Shown here: one piece after another, positions 46,449-55,731 of the stretch
Layout: the number at the start of each line of letters is the position of its first letter
Position numbering within the stretch: position 1 is the stretch's first letter
Source: Pedobacter sp. SL55
Lineage (GTDB): Bacteria > Bacteroidota > Bacteroidia > Sphingobacteriales > Sphingobacteriaceae
Length of the DNA: 64,000 nucleotides
Assembly (NCBI RefSeq): GCF_026625705.1
Contig: NZ_CP113059.1
Span: 1,798,001-1,862,000, forward strand
Direction of reading: 5' to 3'
Notes under the pieces: generated by a model
Database searches by the model: none
Seen by the model: the letters and a program-made list of their open reading frames with translations, nothing else
Told to the model about the DNA's origin: nothing
Program-made: the position numbers and the translations under genes

Positions 46449-48617
46449 TTATTTTCTTTTCAGCTTCTTTATTTGACGTTTTAGTTGTAGCGCTTTTATT
46501 GCTAGCCTTTTTTTAGCTTTAGCTCCAACAGAAGCTGCTTGTTTTGTTGGCGTTTTCGCTTTAGGTTTTGATGTAGCTGGAACTCCTTTAATAATGTCGG
46601 CTTTGCTGGTTGGTCTCAGCTCGGGTTTCCAAATAAAGCCAGTTAGCAAAGCTTCTTTAGTTAGTTTATGCAGCGGGTCTACAGCTCCCTCTACCTCACG
46701 AATGGTAACAATATGCGTAAGTTCTTTTTCAATAAACTTAAATCTTAACCTACTACTTACCGTTTGGTTTACATTATCGTATTCGCCTTTATTGTTTTTA
46801 CTGTAATAAATGCTTTCGGCATTGCCATCAACGTACATGTTGCGAAGTTCGCCATCAACAAAAAAGCCGGTAATTATTTTACCTTTTACTTGGTTAAACT
46901 TGGTTGAATCTCCCTCAACGTTAACAATAAAACCATTTTGCAATACTTGGAAATTATGGATTTTGCTGTTCTTGAAAAACACGTTGATGGTATCGCCGGT
47001 TTGTTGGGTTCCGTCTGACCAAAGGATTGGATTTTTATACCAGCGTAAAGTCGAGTCGGCAGAAGTGTAAAACAGCGAATCGGCCTTAGCCTGCATGTTA
47101 GATTTATAAACCCTCACGTTATGAAAAGCCTTAATTACCCTTGCTCTCACTGTATCGGCCGGGTTGGTAACCACTGTATCTTTTAGCAAAGGCTTTGCCA
47201 CTTGGTTTACTGTGTTTTTTACAGCAGTAGTATTAGCGGCTTTGCCTATTCCTGTTTCTTTTGTTTTTGCAGTTTTATTGGTTGTTTTCTGCATTTTAGT
47301 TTTTACAGAGTCTACATTTGCAGTTTTCTGAACAGCAACTTGCTTTAGTTTTAGTAAACTATCTGCAACCACGCTATCTCGCTGTAGTTTAATTTTGTTT
47401 AATGCTAAACTATCTAAAGGCGGTGGGACTTCTGTTTTTGGCTTTTCGCCTTGTTCTTCCAGCTTTTTACGCTCTTTTCTGCTCAATTTTTTATTTGGGC
47501 TTGTAACTTTCTTGTTCTCTGTTTTTGCCGTTTCGCTCTGTTCTGCCAATAGTTTTCTGGCTTCTGCTTTTTCTTTTTCTTTCTCTGCTTTTTCTTTCTC
47601 GTCTTCAGTACCAATTTCGTTATCTTTTTTAACTACGGGGCGCTCTAGCAGTTTTAAATCTTTTACCAAAGAACGTTGACTTTCTAAGGTATCTGCACCT
47701 AGCCATAGCGTATCGGGTATTTTTTTATTATTTACCGTAATGCTGTCTTTTGTGCCAATGCCTACGTACGCTTTTTGGGTAACCACTATACGTTCTTCAT
47801 CTCTGTAGTATTCTCCCAGCTGCCCCCAAAGGTTGGTTTGGTCTTTGGTGTCTTTAAAAAGGATATTTTTAACCGCTTTGCCATAGCCCTGTTTTCCGTA
47901 GTAGTACAAGCTGTCGCCTTTTAAAGATCTACTGCCGTTGGTGTATAAGTTCTTCTTGCCGAAATATGCATTTTCACTTTTGGTGTTGTATGCACCATCT
48001 TCTGTATAAAGCTTGTCTTCTTTGTTCTTAATATTAGTTGGACCGTAAAAATAAGTCCAGTTGCTGCCAGTATTATAACGTAAACTGTCTGAAGTAATAG
48101 TTGTTTTTTCTGAAGTTACTACTAATACATCCTTTGTAAAGTATACATCTTGATAGTTTGAAAAATAAACACCTCTTTTACTAGTAATGGTGGCGTCTTT
48201 ATTTACTAGCTTTCCGCCAGTGGTATATTTACCAATTTTAGCCACCATGTCATAGTCTAACACATTACTGGTCAGTGTATTTTCTCGGTCAACTAATTTC
48301 ACGTTTTTGTCCAGATGTGCTTTTTTTGCGTTACCATCATAATTCAAAAAATCTGAGTAAATGTTTAGCGTGTCGCCTTGGTTAATGTGTACATTTCCAA
48401 AAGCCTCGAAGAAGTTGCGTTCGGTATAAAGTACGGCACTGTCGCATTTCAAGATAGCGCCGTCATGGCTAAAGGTAGGTTTCCGTAAATAGCTGGCTTT
48501 AATTTTCAAATCGCCGGTAGCTTTTTCCGCATTTTCCAGTTTAATCTGGGTACGCGTTTGCGCTAACAATACAAATGGACAAATTAGGAAGAAGAATAAA
48601 AGGCGTAACTTTTGCAC
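46449..48617 (-). CDS. OstA-like protein (LPS transport organisation), C-terminus shifted at an A7 run
   Basis: 722 residues as read. Signal peptide ends LLAQTRTQ. Residues ~20-310 repeat the OstA/LptA beta-jellyroll pattern (AILKCDSAVLYTERNFFEAF, HINQGDTLNIYSDFLNYDGN), and a second OstA part lies around 490-650 (VYKSNMQAKADSLFYTSADS). They are split by a ~150-residue Lys/Glu/Thr-rich low-complexity insert. The C-terminus reads RLAIKALQLKRQIKK. Adding one A in the A7 run near 46510 gives KASNKSATTKTSNKEAEKK and a frame running to 46369 ending DSVKVDSLIKKQ, which looks more natural. Confidence 0.88.
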   Translation of the reverse strand: MQKLRLLFFFLICPFVLLAQTRTQIKLENAEKATGDLKIKASYLRKPTFSHDGAILKCDSAVLYTERNFFEAFGNVHINQGDTLNIYSDFLNYDGNAKKAHLDKNVKLVDRENTLTSNVLDYDMVAKIGKYTTGGKLVNKDATITSKRGVYFSNYQDVYFTKDVLVVTSEKTTITSDSLRYNTGSNWTYFYGPTNIKNKEDKLYTEDGAYNTKSENAYFGKKNLYTNGSRSLKGDSLYYYGKQGYGKAVKNILFKDTKDQTNLWGQLGEYYRDEERIVVTQKAYVGIGTKDSITVNNKKIPDTLWLGADTLESQRSLVKDLKLLERPVVKKDNEIGTEDEKEKAEKEKEKAEARKLLAEQSETAKTENKKVTSPNKKLSRKERKKLEEQGEKPKTEVPPPLDSLALNKIKLQRDSVVADSLLKLKQVAVQKTANVDSVKTKMQKTTNKTAKTKETGIGKAANTTAVKNTVNQVAKPLLKDTVVTNPADTVRARVIKAFHNVRVYKSNMQAKADSLFYTSADSTLRWYKNPILWSDGTQQTGDTINVFFKNSKIHNFQVLQNGFIVNVEGDSTKFNQVKGKIITGFFVDGELRNMYVDGNAESIYYSKNNKGEYDNVNQTVSSRLRFKFIEKELTHIVTIREVEGAVDPLHKLTKEALLTGFIWKPELRPTSKADIIKGVPATSKPKAKTPTKQAASVGAKAKKRLAIKALQLKRQIKKLKRK

Positions 48618-48731
48618 GGTACAAATTTACAATTTTAGTTTCAGTTTACGGTTTACTTTATCAATTTGCAAATTACAGTTAACCAGTTTCAACAACTAAC
48701 CAATTAACCAAATATTTGTATTTTTGGATGT

Positions 48732-50060
48732 ATGTTACCACTCCAGCAATTTACCGACTATATTTCTCAACATCAGCTTTTCGAAAAAAACAATCACGTG
48801 CTGTTGGCGGTAAGCGGTGGTAAAGATTCTGTTTTAATGGCACAGCTATTTAAACTCGCTGGTTTTAATTTTAGTATAGCCCACTGTAACTTTAATTTGC
48901 GTGCTAATGAAGCCCAACGAGATGAAGCGTTTGTGAAACTGCTGGCCGAGGGTTTTGGTGTGCCTTTTCATATAGTGCATTTTGATACCAAAGCTTTTGC
49001 CGAGCAACACCACATTTCTACTCAAATGGCTGCTAGGCAATTGCGTTACAATTGGTTCGAAGAATTAAGAGTAAAACACAATTACCAATATGTTGCTGTG
49101 GCACACCACCAAAACGATGCGATAGAAACCGTGCTACTTAACTTGGTAAGGGGTACAGGAATTAGCGGTATGCATGGTATTTTGCCTAAGCGTGGGCATT
49201 TAATTAGGCCGTTACTCTTTTTATCGAGGCAAGAAATAGATGATATTGTTGCGAGTAATAACTTCTCTTTTGTTGAAGACAGCTCTAACCAAAGCAGTAA
49301 ATATGCCCGTAATAAAATTCGCTTAAATGTGATACCGCATTTGCGGGAAATCAATCCGAAACTGGAAGAAACTTTTGCAGAGAACATTCATCGCTTTGCG
49401 GAAACAGAAATTTTATTGCAGCGTGTGGTTGCCGAAACCCGCAAAAAGATTTTTAGGGAAGAACAAGGAAACGTTACTATTGATATTGGAGCCATAATGA
49501 ATTTGCAACCTCGCAAATTACTACTTTTCGAGTTGTTAAAACCCTTAAATTTTACCGCTGCGGTGGTTGATGAAATTTTAAACGCACTAGGCAAGCAAAG
49601 CGGTACATCTTTCTACAGTAGAAGCCATCGCCTTACTATAGATAGAGCACGCCTTATCATCTCTTTAACAGCAGAGCAAGAACAAGAGTTAAGCTATTTA
49701 CACGGAGAAGGTAGTTTGCGCTTGCCTAACGGGTTGCTTACTCTAAGTGTTTCTGAAAATCTAAACTTTAAATCAGATAAAAATTTTGCATATTTAGATG
49801 CCAATCTGCTCATTTTTCCACTTGTATTAAGGTCTAGGCAGCCTGGCGATAGGTTTAAGCCCTTGGGTATGAAATCATTTAAAAAACTGAGCGATTTTTT
49901 TGTGGATGAAAAAGTACCCCTGCCACAAAAAGATAAGGTTCCGTTGTTGCTTAATGGTAATGGCGATTTGCTTTGGGTTGTAGGCATGAGGCAGGATGAA
50001 AGATACAAAGTAAGTGCAACAACAAAAAAAGTTGCTATATTCGAATTATCAAATTTATAA
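48732..50060 (+). CDS. tilS: tRNA(Ile)-lysidine synthetase
   Basis: Modifies C34 of tRNA-Ile(CAU) with lysine so that it reads AUA; essential in most bacteria. 442 residues. The PP-loop SGGKDSVLMAQL is at about residues 29-40, followed by AHCNFNLRANEAQRDE and AHHQNDAIETVLLNLVRGTG. C-terminal TilS domains include RQPGDRFKPLGMKSFKKLSD. Divergent from OstA. The stop codon is directly followed by the ATG of the next gene, so they are cotranscribed. Confidence 0.97.
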   Translation: MLPLQQFTDYISQHQLFEKNNHVLLAVSGGKDSVLMAQLFKLAGFNFSIAHCNFNLRANEAQRDEAFVKLLAEGFGVPFHIVHFDTKAFAEQHHISTQMAARQLRYNWFEELRVKHNYQYVAVAHHQNDAIETVLLNLVRGTGISGMHGILPKRGHLIRPLLFLSRQEIDDIVASNNFSFVEDSSNQSSKYARNKIRLNVIPHLREINPKLEETFAENIHRFAETEILLQRVVAETRKKIFREEQGNVTIDIGAIMNLQPRKLLLFELLKPLNFTAAVVDEILNALGKQSGTSFYSRSHRLTIDRARLIISLTAEQEQELSYLHGEGSLRLPNGLLTLSVSENLNFKSDKNFAYLDANLLIFPLVLRSRQPGDRFKPLGMKSFKKLSDFFVDEKVPLPQKDKVPLLLNGNGDLLWVVGMRQDERYKVSATTKKVAIFELSNL

Positions 50061-50543
50061 ATGGACGGCAGATACACCTACATCGAAAAACAATACATTG
50101 GCCGCGATTACATCCGTATTTGTATACGTTTGGTAATGGCCGCTTTCTGTTTTGCGGTTTATGTTTACGAACGCGACAGAGATAATACCGTTGATTTATT
50201 CTTGGTAGTAGGTTTCGGAATTATTGGTGTATCTATTATTTTGCTGTTTATGGTGCAGTACAAAACCGTTATAGAAAATAAAAAGGTTATTATAGATGGC
50301 TTGTGGAGCACCAAAAAAGTGGTAATAGATTTAAACAATGTTACCGATATCCGCAAGGAAACCTATAGCAGATATTTTTTTAACAATCCCGTTTATAATC
50401 TTCATAAAAATGGTACGGTTCGTTTTTTCTCATCGGGCCGAGATGCCGTGGTGCTTACCGATAGAGATGGCTTAAAGTATTACATTGGCACACAAAGGCC
50501 AAACGAAATGTACCTAGTGCTGCAAAATGAAATAAAGGCGTAA
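50061..50543 (+). CDS. Small membrane protein with PH-like C-terminus
   Basis: 160 residues. Two adjacent membrane helices near 22-38 (IRLVMAAFCFAVYVY) and 46-65 (LFLVVGFGIIGVSIILLFMV) are followed by ~90 cytoplasmic residues with a beta pattern like bacterial PH domains (DLNNVTDIRKETYSRYFF, RDAVVLTDRDGLKYYIGTQR). Function unknown. It begins immediately after the tilS stop codon. Confidence 0.78.
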   Translation: MDGRYTYIEKQYIGRDYIRICIRLVMAAFCFAVYVYERDRDNTVDLFLVVGFGIIGVSIILLFMVQYKTVIENKKVIIDGLWSTKKVVIDLNNVTDIRKETYSRYFFNNPVYNLHKNGTVRFFSSGRDAVVLTDRDGLKYYIGTQRPNEMYLVLQNEIKA

Positions 50544-50672
50544 TGCCCTCAAGTTGTGAATAACATTCCCCAATTTTTTTTACTTCCCTTTTAGAAAAAG
50601 CCTTAATTTATAGTTTCTGGTTGATATTTGCGTAAGGCATTATAGTTGTTGTAGCTACAGCAAACAATTGCT

Positions 50673-51140
50673 ATGAAAAAGAACTTTTTTTATTTATTGC
50701 TTGCATTTGTGACGTTAAATGTAATTAACGCAAAGGCGCAAGTTTATGTGGCTAAGGTTTCGAAAGACTCAGTGAGTATTTTAACCAGTAGATTGGAAGC
50801 CCTAAAGGCCAGCCAGAAAATACAAGAGCTTAAAATTGATGAAGCCAAAGAAGAGGCAGAGGTTGAGAAATTGAGGGTAAAGCTTTTAGAGGCTAATGAT
50901 AAGGCAAAAGATGCTGCTGATAAAAGCAACAAAACTACGCAAAAGCTAGATGGGGGTACGGTAGATGCCAAGGAAATGGAAAAATTAGCGAAAAAAGCTA
51001 AAAATGCGTTAGAAGATTCGCAAAAAGCCTTGGATAGGTATAACAAGCAAATTGGTGTGGTAGAAAAAATTAGAGTAGATATACAAACTGAAGAACGTAA
51101 GGCCGGATATAAAAAGCCAGCCATTGTGTTTGTACATTAG
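50673..51140 (+). CDS. Exported coiled-coil protein
   Basis: 155 residues. Signal peptide ends INAKAQ. The mature part is almost entirely a charged alpha-helical coiled coil (DEAKEEAEVEKLRVKLLEAN and DAKEMEKLAKKAKNALEDSQ). No family name recognised; it probably acts in the periplasm. It is followed by the nested repeat region. Confidence 0.78.
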   Translation: MKKNFFYLLLAFVTLNVINAKAQVYVAKVSKDSVSILTSRLEALKASQKIQELKIDEAKEEAEVEKLRVKLLEANDKAKDAADKSNKTTQKLDGGTVDAKEMEKLAKKAKNALEDSQKALDRYNKQIGVVEKIRVDIQTEERKAGYKKPAIVFVH

Positions 51141-51146
51141 TATGGT

Positions 51147-51463
51147 AAGGCTGTCTCAAATTCGCTCGTCATCTCGAACGCTAGAGAGAGATCTCCTTTA
51201 AGTAATTTCTAAAAGAGATTTCTCCTCCCTGAAAATCTCCTATCGTGTGTACACAAGTCCGAGGGTTTGTCGTCATTCCCGCGTAGGCGGAATTCTTAAA
51301 GCGATTAAAGGTGATGTCCCTTGCATTAGGATTCCCGTTTTCACGGGAATGACACATGATTCATAAGAAAGAGCAAAAGATGTGTCCACACAATAGGAAA
51401 ATCTCGGGGTAAGCTCTTTGATCGTCGAAAATGACGCCGTTATTTTACTATTGAGACAATCTC
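51147..51463. repeat. Nested palindromic elements, one inside the other
   Basis: Outer element: left end aaggctgtctcaaa with cgtcatctcgaac (51147-51180) pairs with gaaaatgacgcc and ttgagacaatctc at the right (51427-51463). Further inside, ctgaaaatctcctatcgtgt (51229 onward) pairs with acacaataggaaaatctcgg (to 51417). Inner element at 51271-51353: cgtcattcccgcgtagg and ttcacgggaatgac are its inverted ends. The remaining ~190 bases to the bshA start show no gene. Confidence 0.7.
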
Positions 51464-51656
51464 TTTTTGTGTTTTAAATGAAGGTGTTTTATTACCCACA
51501 GATAACAATATTTAAATAAGATATCTATTACATTTGCTGAGCAAAGTTTTTTAGGTTGTTTAAAGGCAAGCTAAAAAAGGGTTAACCAAGAATTTATCTT
51601 TTTTAGTCGGTAAATTATGTTAGCTTCAATGCGAAATAAAAGCAATTTCATAGTAA

Positions 51657-52799
51657 ATGAAAATAGGAATAGTTTGTTACCCTACCTTTGGAGGTAGTGG
51701 CGTAGTAGCTACAGAACTTGGAAAAGCACTTGCCAATGAAGGGCACCAAGTGCATTTTATCACTTATAGCCAGCCAGCTAGGCTAGATTTTTTTTCTGCT
51801 AATTTATTTTACCATGAGGTGGCGGTTAGAGATTATCCGCTGTTTGATTATGCACCTTACGAATCTGCTTTAGCAAGTAAGCTGGTAGATGTAGTTCGTT
51901 TTGAGCAACTTGATATACTGCATGTGCATTACGCAATTCCTCATGCCTCGGCTGCTTTTATGGCAAAGCAAATTTTGGCTACGTATGGCATCAATATTCC
52001 TTTTGTAACTACTTTGCACGGTACAGATATTACTTTGGTAGGGAAAGATGCTACCTACAAGCCAGTGGTTACTTTTTCTATTAACCAGAGTGATGGCGTA
52101 ACTACCGTTTCCGAAGATTTAAAAGAAGATACTTACCGCCATTTTGATATTACGAAAGAGATCAAGGTAATTCCTAATTTTATTGATTTTAACCGTTTTA
52201 GTTTACAGCCTAAAGATCATTTTAAAAAAGCAATAGCACCAAACAACGAACGCATTTTAATTCATACTTCTAACTTTAGAAAGGTAAAACGTACGGAGGA
52301 TGTGATTAAGATGTTTCATAAAGTGTTACAGAAAATACCTTCTAAATTGTTAATGGTGGGCGATGGCCCAGAACGTTCTGCTAACGAGCAATTGTGTAGA
52401 GAACTAAATATCTGCGATAATGTACGGTTTTTAGGTAAACAAGATGCGGTAGAAGAGATTTTATCGGTTTCCGATTTGTTCATCATCCCTTCAGAAAACG
52501 AAAGTTTTGGTTTGGCAGCATTAGAAGCCATGGCGTGTAAGGTGCCGGTAATCTCGTCAAATGCTGGCGGGTTGCCAGAGCTTAATGTAGATGACTTTTG
52601 TGGCTACATGTGCAACGTTGGCGATGTGGATGATATGGCAAATAAAGCCGTAACCATTTTAAGTAACGAAGAAAATCTGCGGTATTTTAAAGAAAATGCT
52701 TTAACCCGAGCCAAAGATTTTGATCTTAAAAAAATACTACCACAATACATCGCGTATTACGAGCAGGTAATAGCTGGGAAAAACAATACTTATTTATGA
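51657..52799 (+). CDS. bshA: N-acetyl-alpha-D-glucosaminyl L-malate synthase
   Basis: First enzyme of bacillithiol synthesis, transferring GlcNAc from UDP-GlcNAc to L-malate. 380-residue GT4 glycosyltransferase. YPTFGGSGVVATELGKAL is the BshA-specific start, LHVHYAIPHASAAFMAK and TLHGTDITLVG follow, and SENESFGLAALEAMACKVPV is the donor-binding E-x7-E segment. Complete. Its 3' end overlaps the convergent lipoprotein gene by ten bases. The other bacillithiol genes are not in this window. Confidence 0.95.
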   Translation: MKIGIVCYPTFGGSGVVATELGKALANEGHQVHFITYSQPARLDFFSANLFYHEVAVRDYPLFDYAPYESALASKLVDVVRFEQLDILHVHYAIPHASAAFMAKQILATYGINIPFVTTLHGTDITLVGKDATYKPVVTFSINQSDGVTTVSEDLKEDTYRHFDITKEIKVIPNFIDFNRFSLQPKDHFKKAIAPNNERILIHTSNFRKVKRTEDVIKMFHKVLQKIPSKLLMVGDGPERSANEQLCRELNICDNVRFLGKQDAVEEILSVSDLFIIPSENESFGLAALEAMACKVPVISSNAGGLPELNVDDFCGYMCNVGDVDDMANKAVTILSNEENLRYFKENALTRAKDFDLKKILPQYIAYYEQVIAGKNNTYL

Positions 52800-53315
52800 G
52801 GTACAAAAGAAAATATGGTATAGATGGTTGTTGTTACATTCTGTCCGCCAGTGTTAACGGTCATATTTTCTTTATAAGTTAATGTAAGCTTTGTGCTGGT
52901 CACTACAATATCATAAATTACAGGTTCTGTAGTGTTGTTAATCGATTCTGAGGTTAAAGTAAGTTTCTTCTTGTCTCCAGAGAGCGTCCATCTACCATTC
53001 TCTTGCTGGGGCTCACTAGATTCTGCATTTTGTAGCGCCAGCGTCATAAATAAAAATATTCTCCTTATTGAAAATCATAAGGTCGTCCTTAGAGCAATCC
53101 TCAGCAAGCGAAAATAAATCCTGCTCAATTTTTTGCCCATTTATCTCTTGCCCAAATATAAGTGAGGTCATTTTCCATTTGGTGCCTTCAAGTGCGGCTG
53201 TTGATGTGCCGCCGCCTGTGTCTGTGCCTGCGCCAGCATCTAAATAAACGGTGTCTTTGGCGCAAGAACCTAGTAAGATACTAGCTAATATTAATATGAA
53301 ATAAAGGCTTTTCAT
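52790..53315 (-). pseudogene. Lipocalin-like lipoprotein, single-base frameshift
   Basis: Start at 53315 gives signal peptide with lipobox LLGSC. The mature sequence LEGTKWKMTSLIF and DCSKDDLMIFNKEN is lipocalin-like (DUF5004-like; family name uncertain). As read, it stops at 53016 after DAGATKCRI. Removing one T near 53024 on the plus strand joins ATKC to ESSEPQQENGRWTLSGDKKK and the frame runs to 52790, about 174 residues. The restored form parallels the neighbouring lipoprotein (KLAC...GTWKLSTDRK). Tandem paralogues in an apparent operon. Confidence 0.78.
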
Positions 53316-53335
53316 GAAATTTTGAGAATTTGTTA

Positions 53336-53827
53336 TTATTTTATCCTTTTGTAAGATGATGTAGTTGTGGTTGTTATTCCGTTGGCAGTGGTTTGATATT
53401 TAATTTGGAGATTGTTTTCGTTAAGTATAATTACATCACATTTTAATAGACTTGTTCCTACAACATTAAAAGCGGCACTAGATATTTCTAAAATTTTACG
53501 ATCTGTAGATAGTTTCCAGGTGCCAAAATTTGTGTAACTATTATCTTGGTTTTGACAAGCTAATTTTCCGTAAGAACCGGTAATTGTATTGTTTTTGTTG
53601 AAGGTCATTGTGTCGTCTTTTCCGCACTCAGGCATCAAAGCATAAAGATCAAATTCCATTTTATCCTGTCCGAAATTAATAATGCTGGTAGAGGCAATTA
53701 AATTCCAAGTGGTTCCTCCAAATGAGAACCCTGCTTCTGCAGATGTGGGATCAAGGTATACTGTTTCTTTTGCGCAAGAACCTAAGAGAACAATGGCCGA
53801 AGCCAATATGAAAAGGAGCTTTTTCAT
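53336..53827 (-). CDS. Lipocalin-like lipoprotein
   Basis: 163 residues from the ATG at 53827, giving a signal peptide and lipobox VLLGSC; a longer start adds 31 residues without signal character. The mature part FGGTTWNLIASTSIINFGQD, PECGKDDTMTFNKNN and TNFGTWKLSTDRKILEI is a lipocalin-like beta-barrel pattern. It is upstream of and paralogous to the frameshifted lipoprotein at 52790-53315, 20 bases apart. Ligand unknown. Confidence 0.83.
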   Translation of the reverse strand: MKKLLFILASAIVLLGSCAKETVYLDPTSAEAGFSFGGTTWNLIASTSIINFGQDKMEFDLYALMPECGKDDTMTFNKNNTITGSYGKLACQNQDNSYTNFGTWKLSTDRKILEISSAAFNVVGTSLLKCDVIILNENNLQIKYQTTANGITTTTTSSYKRIK

Positions 53828-53975
53828 TAGAGCTAATTTAGAATTTGTGCAATTTATTAAAAATAAACTATTTATCAAATTTCTAACCCGTTGACTTGCT
53901 GCGGTTAATTTGCTTTCCATACGCTTAGTTTCTGGTTTTAGCCTTTATCTATGAAACTCAAGAAGATATAAATCG

Positions 53976-53983
53976 TATCTTTG
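53976..53983 (+). promoter_or_regulatory. Candidate -7 promoter element for J-domain/KTSC gene
   Basis: tatctttg, matching the Bacteroidota TAnnTTTG -7 box, 67 bases before the ATG. A leader structure follows: ttgaaat (53989-53995) pairs with atttcaa (54024-54030) around an inner aacc-tctgc-ggtt hairpin. Confidence 0.5.
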
Positions 53984-54050
53984 CACCCTTGAAATAACCT
54001 CTGCGGTTAGATGGAGTAGGCCGATTTCAATTAAAAATAAATAATAGCTG

Positions 54051-54497
54051 ATGAAAAAAATAGCCGACTACAGAAAACTCTTAGGTGTAGATAAAAGTGC
54101 AGAGTTAAAAGATCTTAAATCTATTTATCGCACGTTGATGAAAGATTTTCATCCAGATAAGTTTCAAGAGGAAGAAGAAAGATTAGAAGCAGAAGCTAAA
54201 AGTAAAGAAATTATTGAGGCTTACCATTTCTTAGTAAGCATTGCTCCAGAAACACATCATAAAAATTTGGAGGTCTACACGCAAACAACTACGTTATCTA
54301 ATATTCAGGATTTTGAATATAAGCAACAGGTACTTGTTATCGATTTTTATGATGGAAGTTCGTACGAATATTTCGAGGTTCCAAGAGCGGTTTACATCAA
54401 ATTAGTAAATGCCGATTCTCCAGGTCGTTTTGCTCGTCGTCATATTTTTAACGAATATCCGTACCGTAATGTTGCTAAGGTAAGCGAAGCTGTTTAG
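54051..54497 (+). CDS. J-domain and KTSC-domain fusion protein
   Basis: 148 residues. N-terminal ~60 residues are a J domain (YRKLLGVDKSAELKDLKSIY, HPD at 34-36), the part that stimulates DnaK/Hsp70. The C-terminal ~65 residues match the KTSC domain (VLVIDFYDGSSYEYFEVPRA, GRFARRHI), named from lysyl-tRNA synthetase and other proteins and of uncertain role. Neither DnaJ zinc fingers nor substrate-binding domains are present. Monocistronic with its own terminator. Confidence 0.88.
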   Translation: MKKIADYRKLLGVDKSAELKDLKSIYRTLMKDFHPDKFQEEEERLEAEAKSKEIIEAYHFLVSIAPETHHKNLEVYTQTTTLSNIQDFEYKQQVLVIDFYDGSSYEYFEVPRAVYIKLVNADSPGRFARRHIFNEYPYRNVAKVSEAV

Positions 54498-54513
54498 GCA
54501 GCTGTTATCAGTC

Positions 54514-54554
54514 CACAAAAAAGGACTTACCTCTAAAGTAAGTCCTTTTTTGTG
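54514..54554. terminator. Bidirectional terminator between convergent genes
   Basis: Perfect 17-bp stem (cacaaaaaaggacttac with its complement) and a 7-base loop, with A and T tracts on both sides. It serves the J-domain/KTSC gene and the convergent lactonase gene. Confidence 0.92.
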
Positions 54555-54559
54555 ATTTG

Positions 54560-55662
54560 TTATTTGCTAAAAACTAAGCAAACAGGCGTGCCCACTTGAA
54601 TTCGTTTTTTGCTATCGGTCAATTTGCCAGTTTTCGCATGGCGATTAAAAATAATGATATCATTAGTGTATTGATGAGCTACCAATAGGAAATTTCCGCT
54701 AGTATCGATACTAAAGTTGCGAGGTCCTTTACCTAGCGTGCTCACGGTTTCTATAAATTTCAATGTGCCATTTTTTTGAATAGCAAAAACACTGATGGTA
54801 TTTGCATCGCCTCGGTTACTTTCGTATAAGAACTTGCCATCTGCAGAAATGTGGATGTCGGCAGCATCTATATTGCCTTTAAAATCTTTTGCAACAGTTT
54901 CTGCTTCTTGTAGCAAAGTAAGATTGCCATCTTTATAGCTAAATGCACTAATTTTTCCATTAAACTCGTGGGCTAAATAGGCAAACTTGCCGTTAGGGCT
55001 AAAAGCTAAATGGCGTGGGCCAGAGCCTGCGTTGGTTTTTACGCTGGTTTTAAATTTTAGAGGTTGTGCGGCGTTTGCATCGTAATGATAGATATAGGTT
55101 TTGTCTTCTCCCAAATCATTGGCAATCACATATTTTTTGTCGGGAGAGAAAGCATTTGGTGCACATGTGCGCTGGCTTGTCGTCTATCAGGGCCGCTGCC
55201 CGTGTGTTGTACATTCTGTTTTATATCAGAAAGTGAACCATCGGCTTTTATGCCAAAAACGCTAATGCTACCACCAGTATAATTTGCAGTTATTACGTTT
55301 TTTCCATCAGTTAAAATAAAACAAGGATTGGCGCCTTTGGTTGCTTCTTTGTTTAAGAAGTTTGCTGCGCCAGTTTGTGCATTAAACTTGAATGCACTTG
55401 CAGCACTATTTGTACCGTCTTCGTAAACGCTGTAAAGAAAATCGTTGTTTTTACTTAATGTGAGGTAGCTCGGGTTAGATACATTCTTGATTACGCTTAA
55501 CGGTTTTACATCCGCCGTTTTACTATCGAAATCATACACATAAATGCCCTCGCTGTTGCCTTTATTGGTATAGGTTCCAACAATAAGTTTGTGGTTTTGT
55601 GCAACAGCAAATAAGGTGCTTGTACTAAGAGCAGCGATAAGTAAAAGTTTTTTAAACAACAT
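54560..55662 (-). pseudogene. Lactonase family beta-propeller protein (6-phosphogluconolactonase-like), single-base frameshift
   Basis: Start at 55662 with signal peptide ending FAVAQ. Seven-bladed propeller repeats: LIVGTYTNKGNSEGIYVYDF, NPSYLTLSKNNDFLYSV, GPRHLAFSPNGKFAYLAHEF, GPRNFSIDTSGNFLLVAHQY. As read, it stops at about 55126 after HVHQMLSLPTKNM. Adding one A to caaat near 55154-55156 gives HVHQNAFSPDKKYVIANDLG, exactly the family consensus, and joins the rest for ~367 residues. The signal peptide suggests an exported lactonase rather than the cytoplasmic pentose-phosphate enzyme. Confidence 0.88.
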
Positions 55663-55690
55663 ATTTTGTATTTTTAGGAAAGTTAGCAAT

Positions 55691-55731
55691 AATAAAAAAT
55701 GCGCAAAAGTTAGTTCTGCGCATTTTTTATT
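55691..55731 (-). terminator. Terminator of pseudouridine synthase gene
   Basis: Perfect 15-bp stem (aataaaaaatgcgca with its complement) and an 11-base loop directly after the stop codon. On the minus strand it ends in a T run. Confidence 0.9.

Noticed and set aside
46594..47679. Plus-strand open frames opposite the OstA gene
   Set aside because: Ser/Phe/Leu-rich shadows of the Lys-rich insert; no domain or ribosome site.
51147..51463. CRISPR-like array
   Set aside because: The repeats are inverted, not regularly spaced direct repeats, and no cas genes are present.
53976..54030. tRNA or riboswitch upstream of the J-domain gene
   Set aside because: The fold is only a two-stem leader; it lacks a cloverleaf, a T-loop and any riboswitch consensus I recognise.
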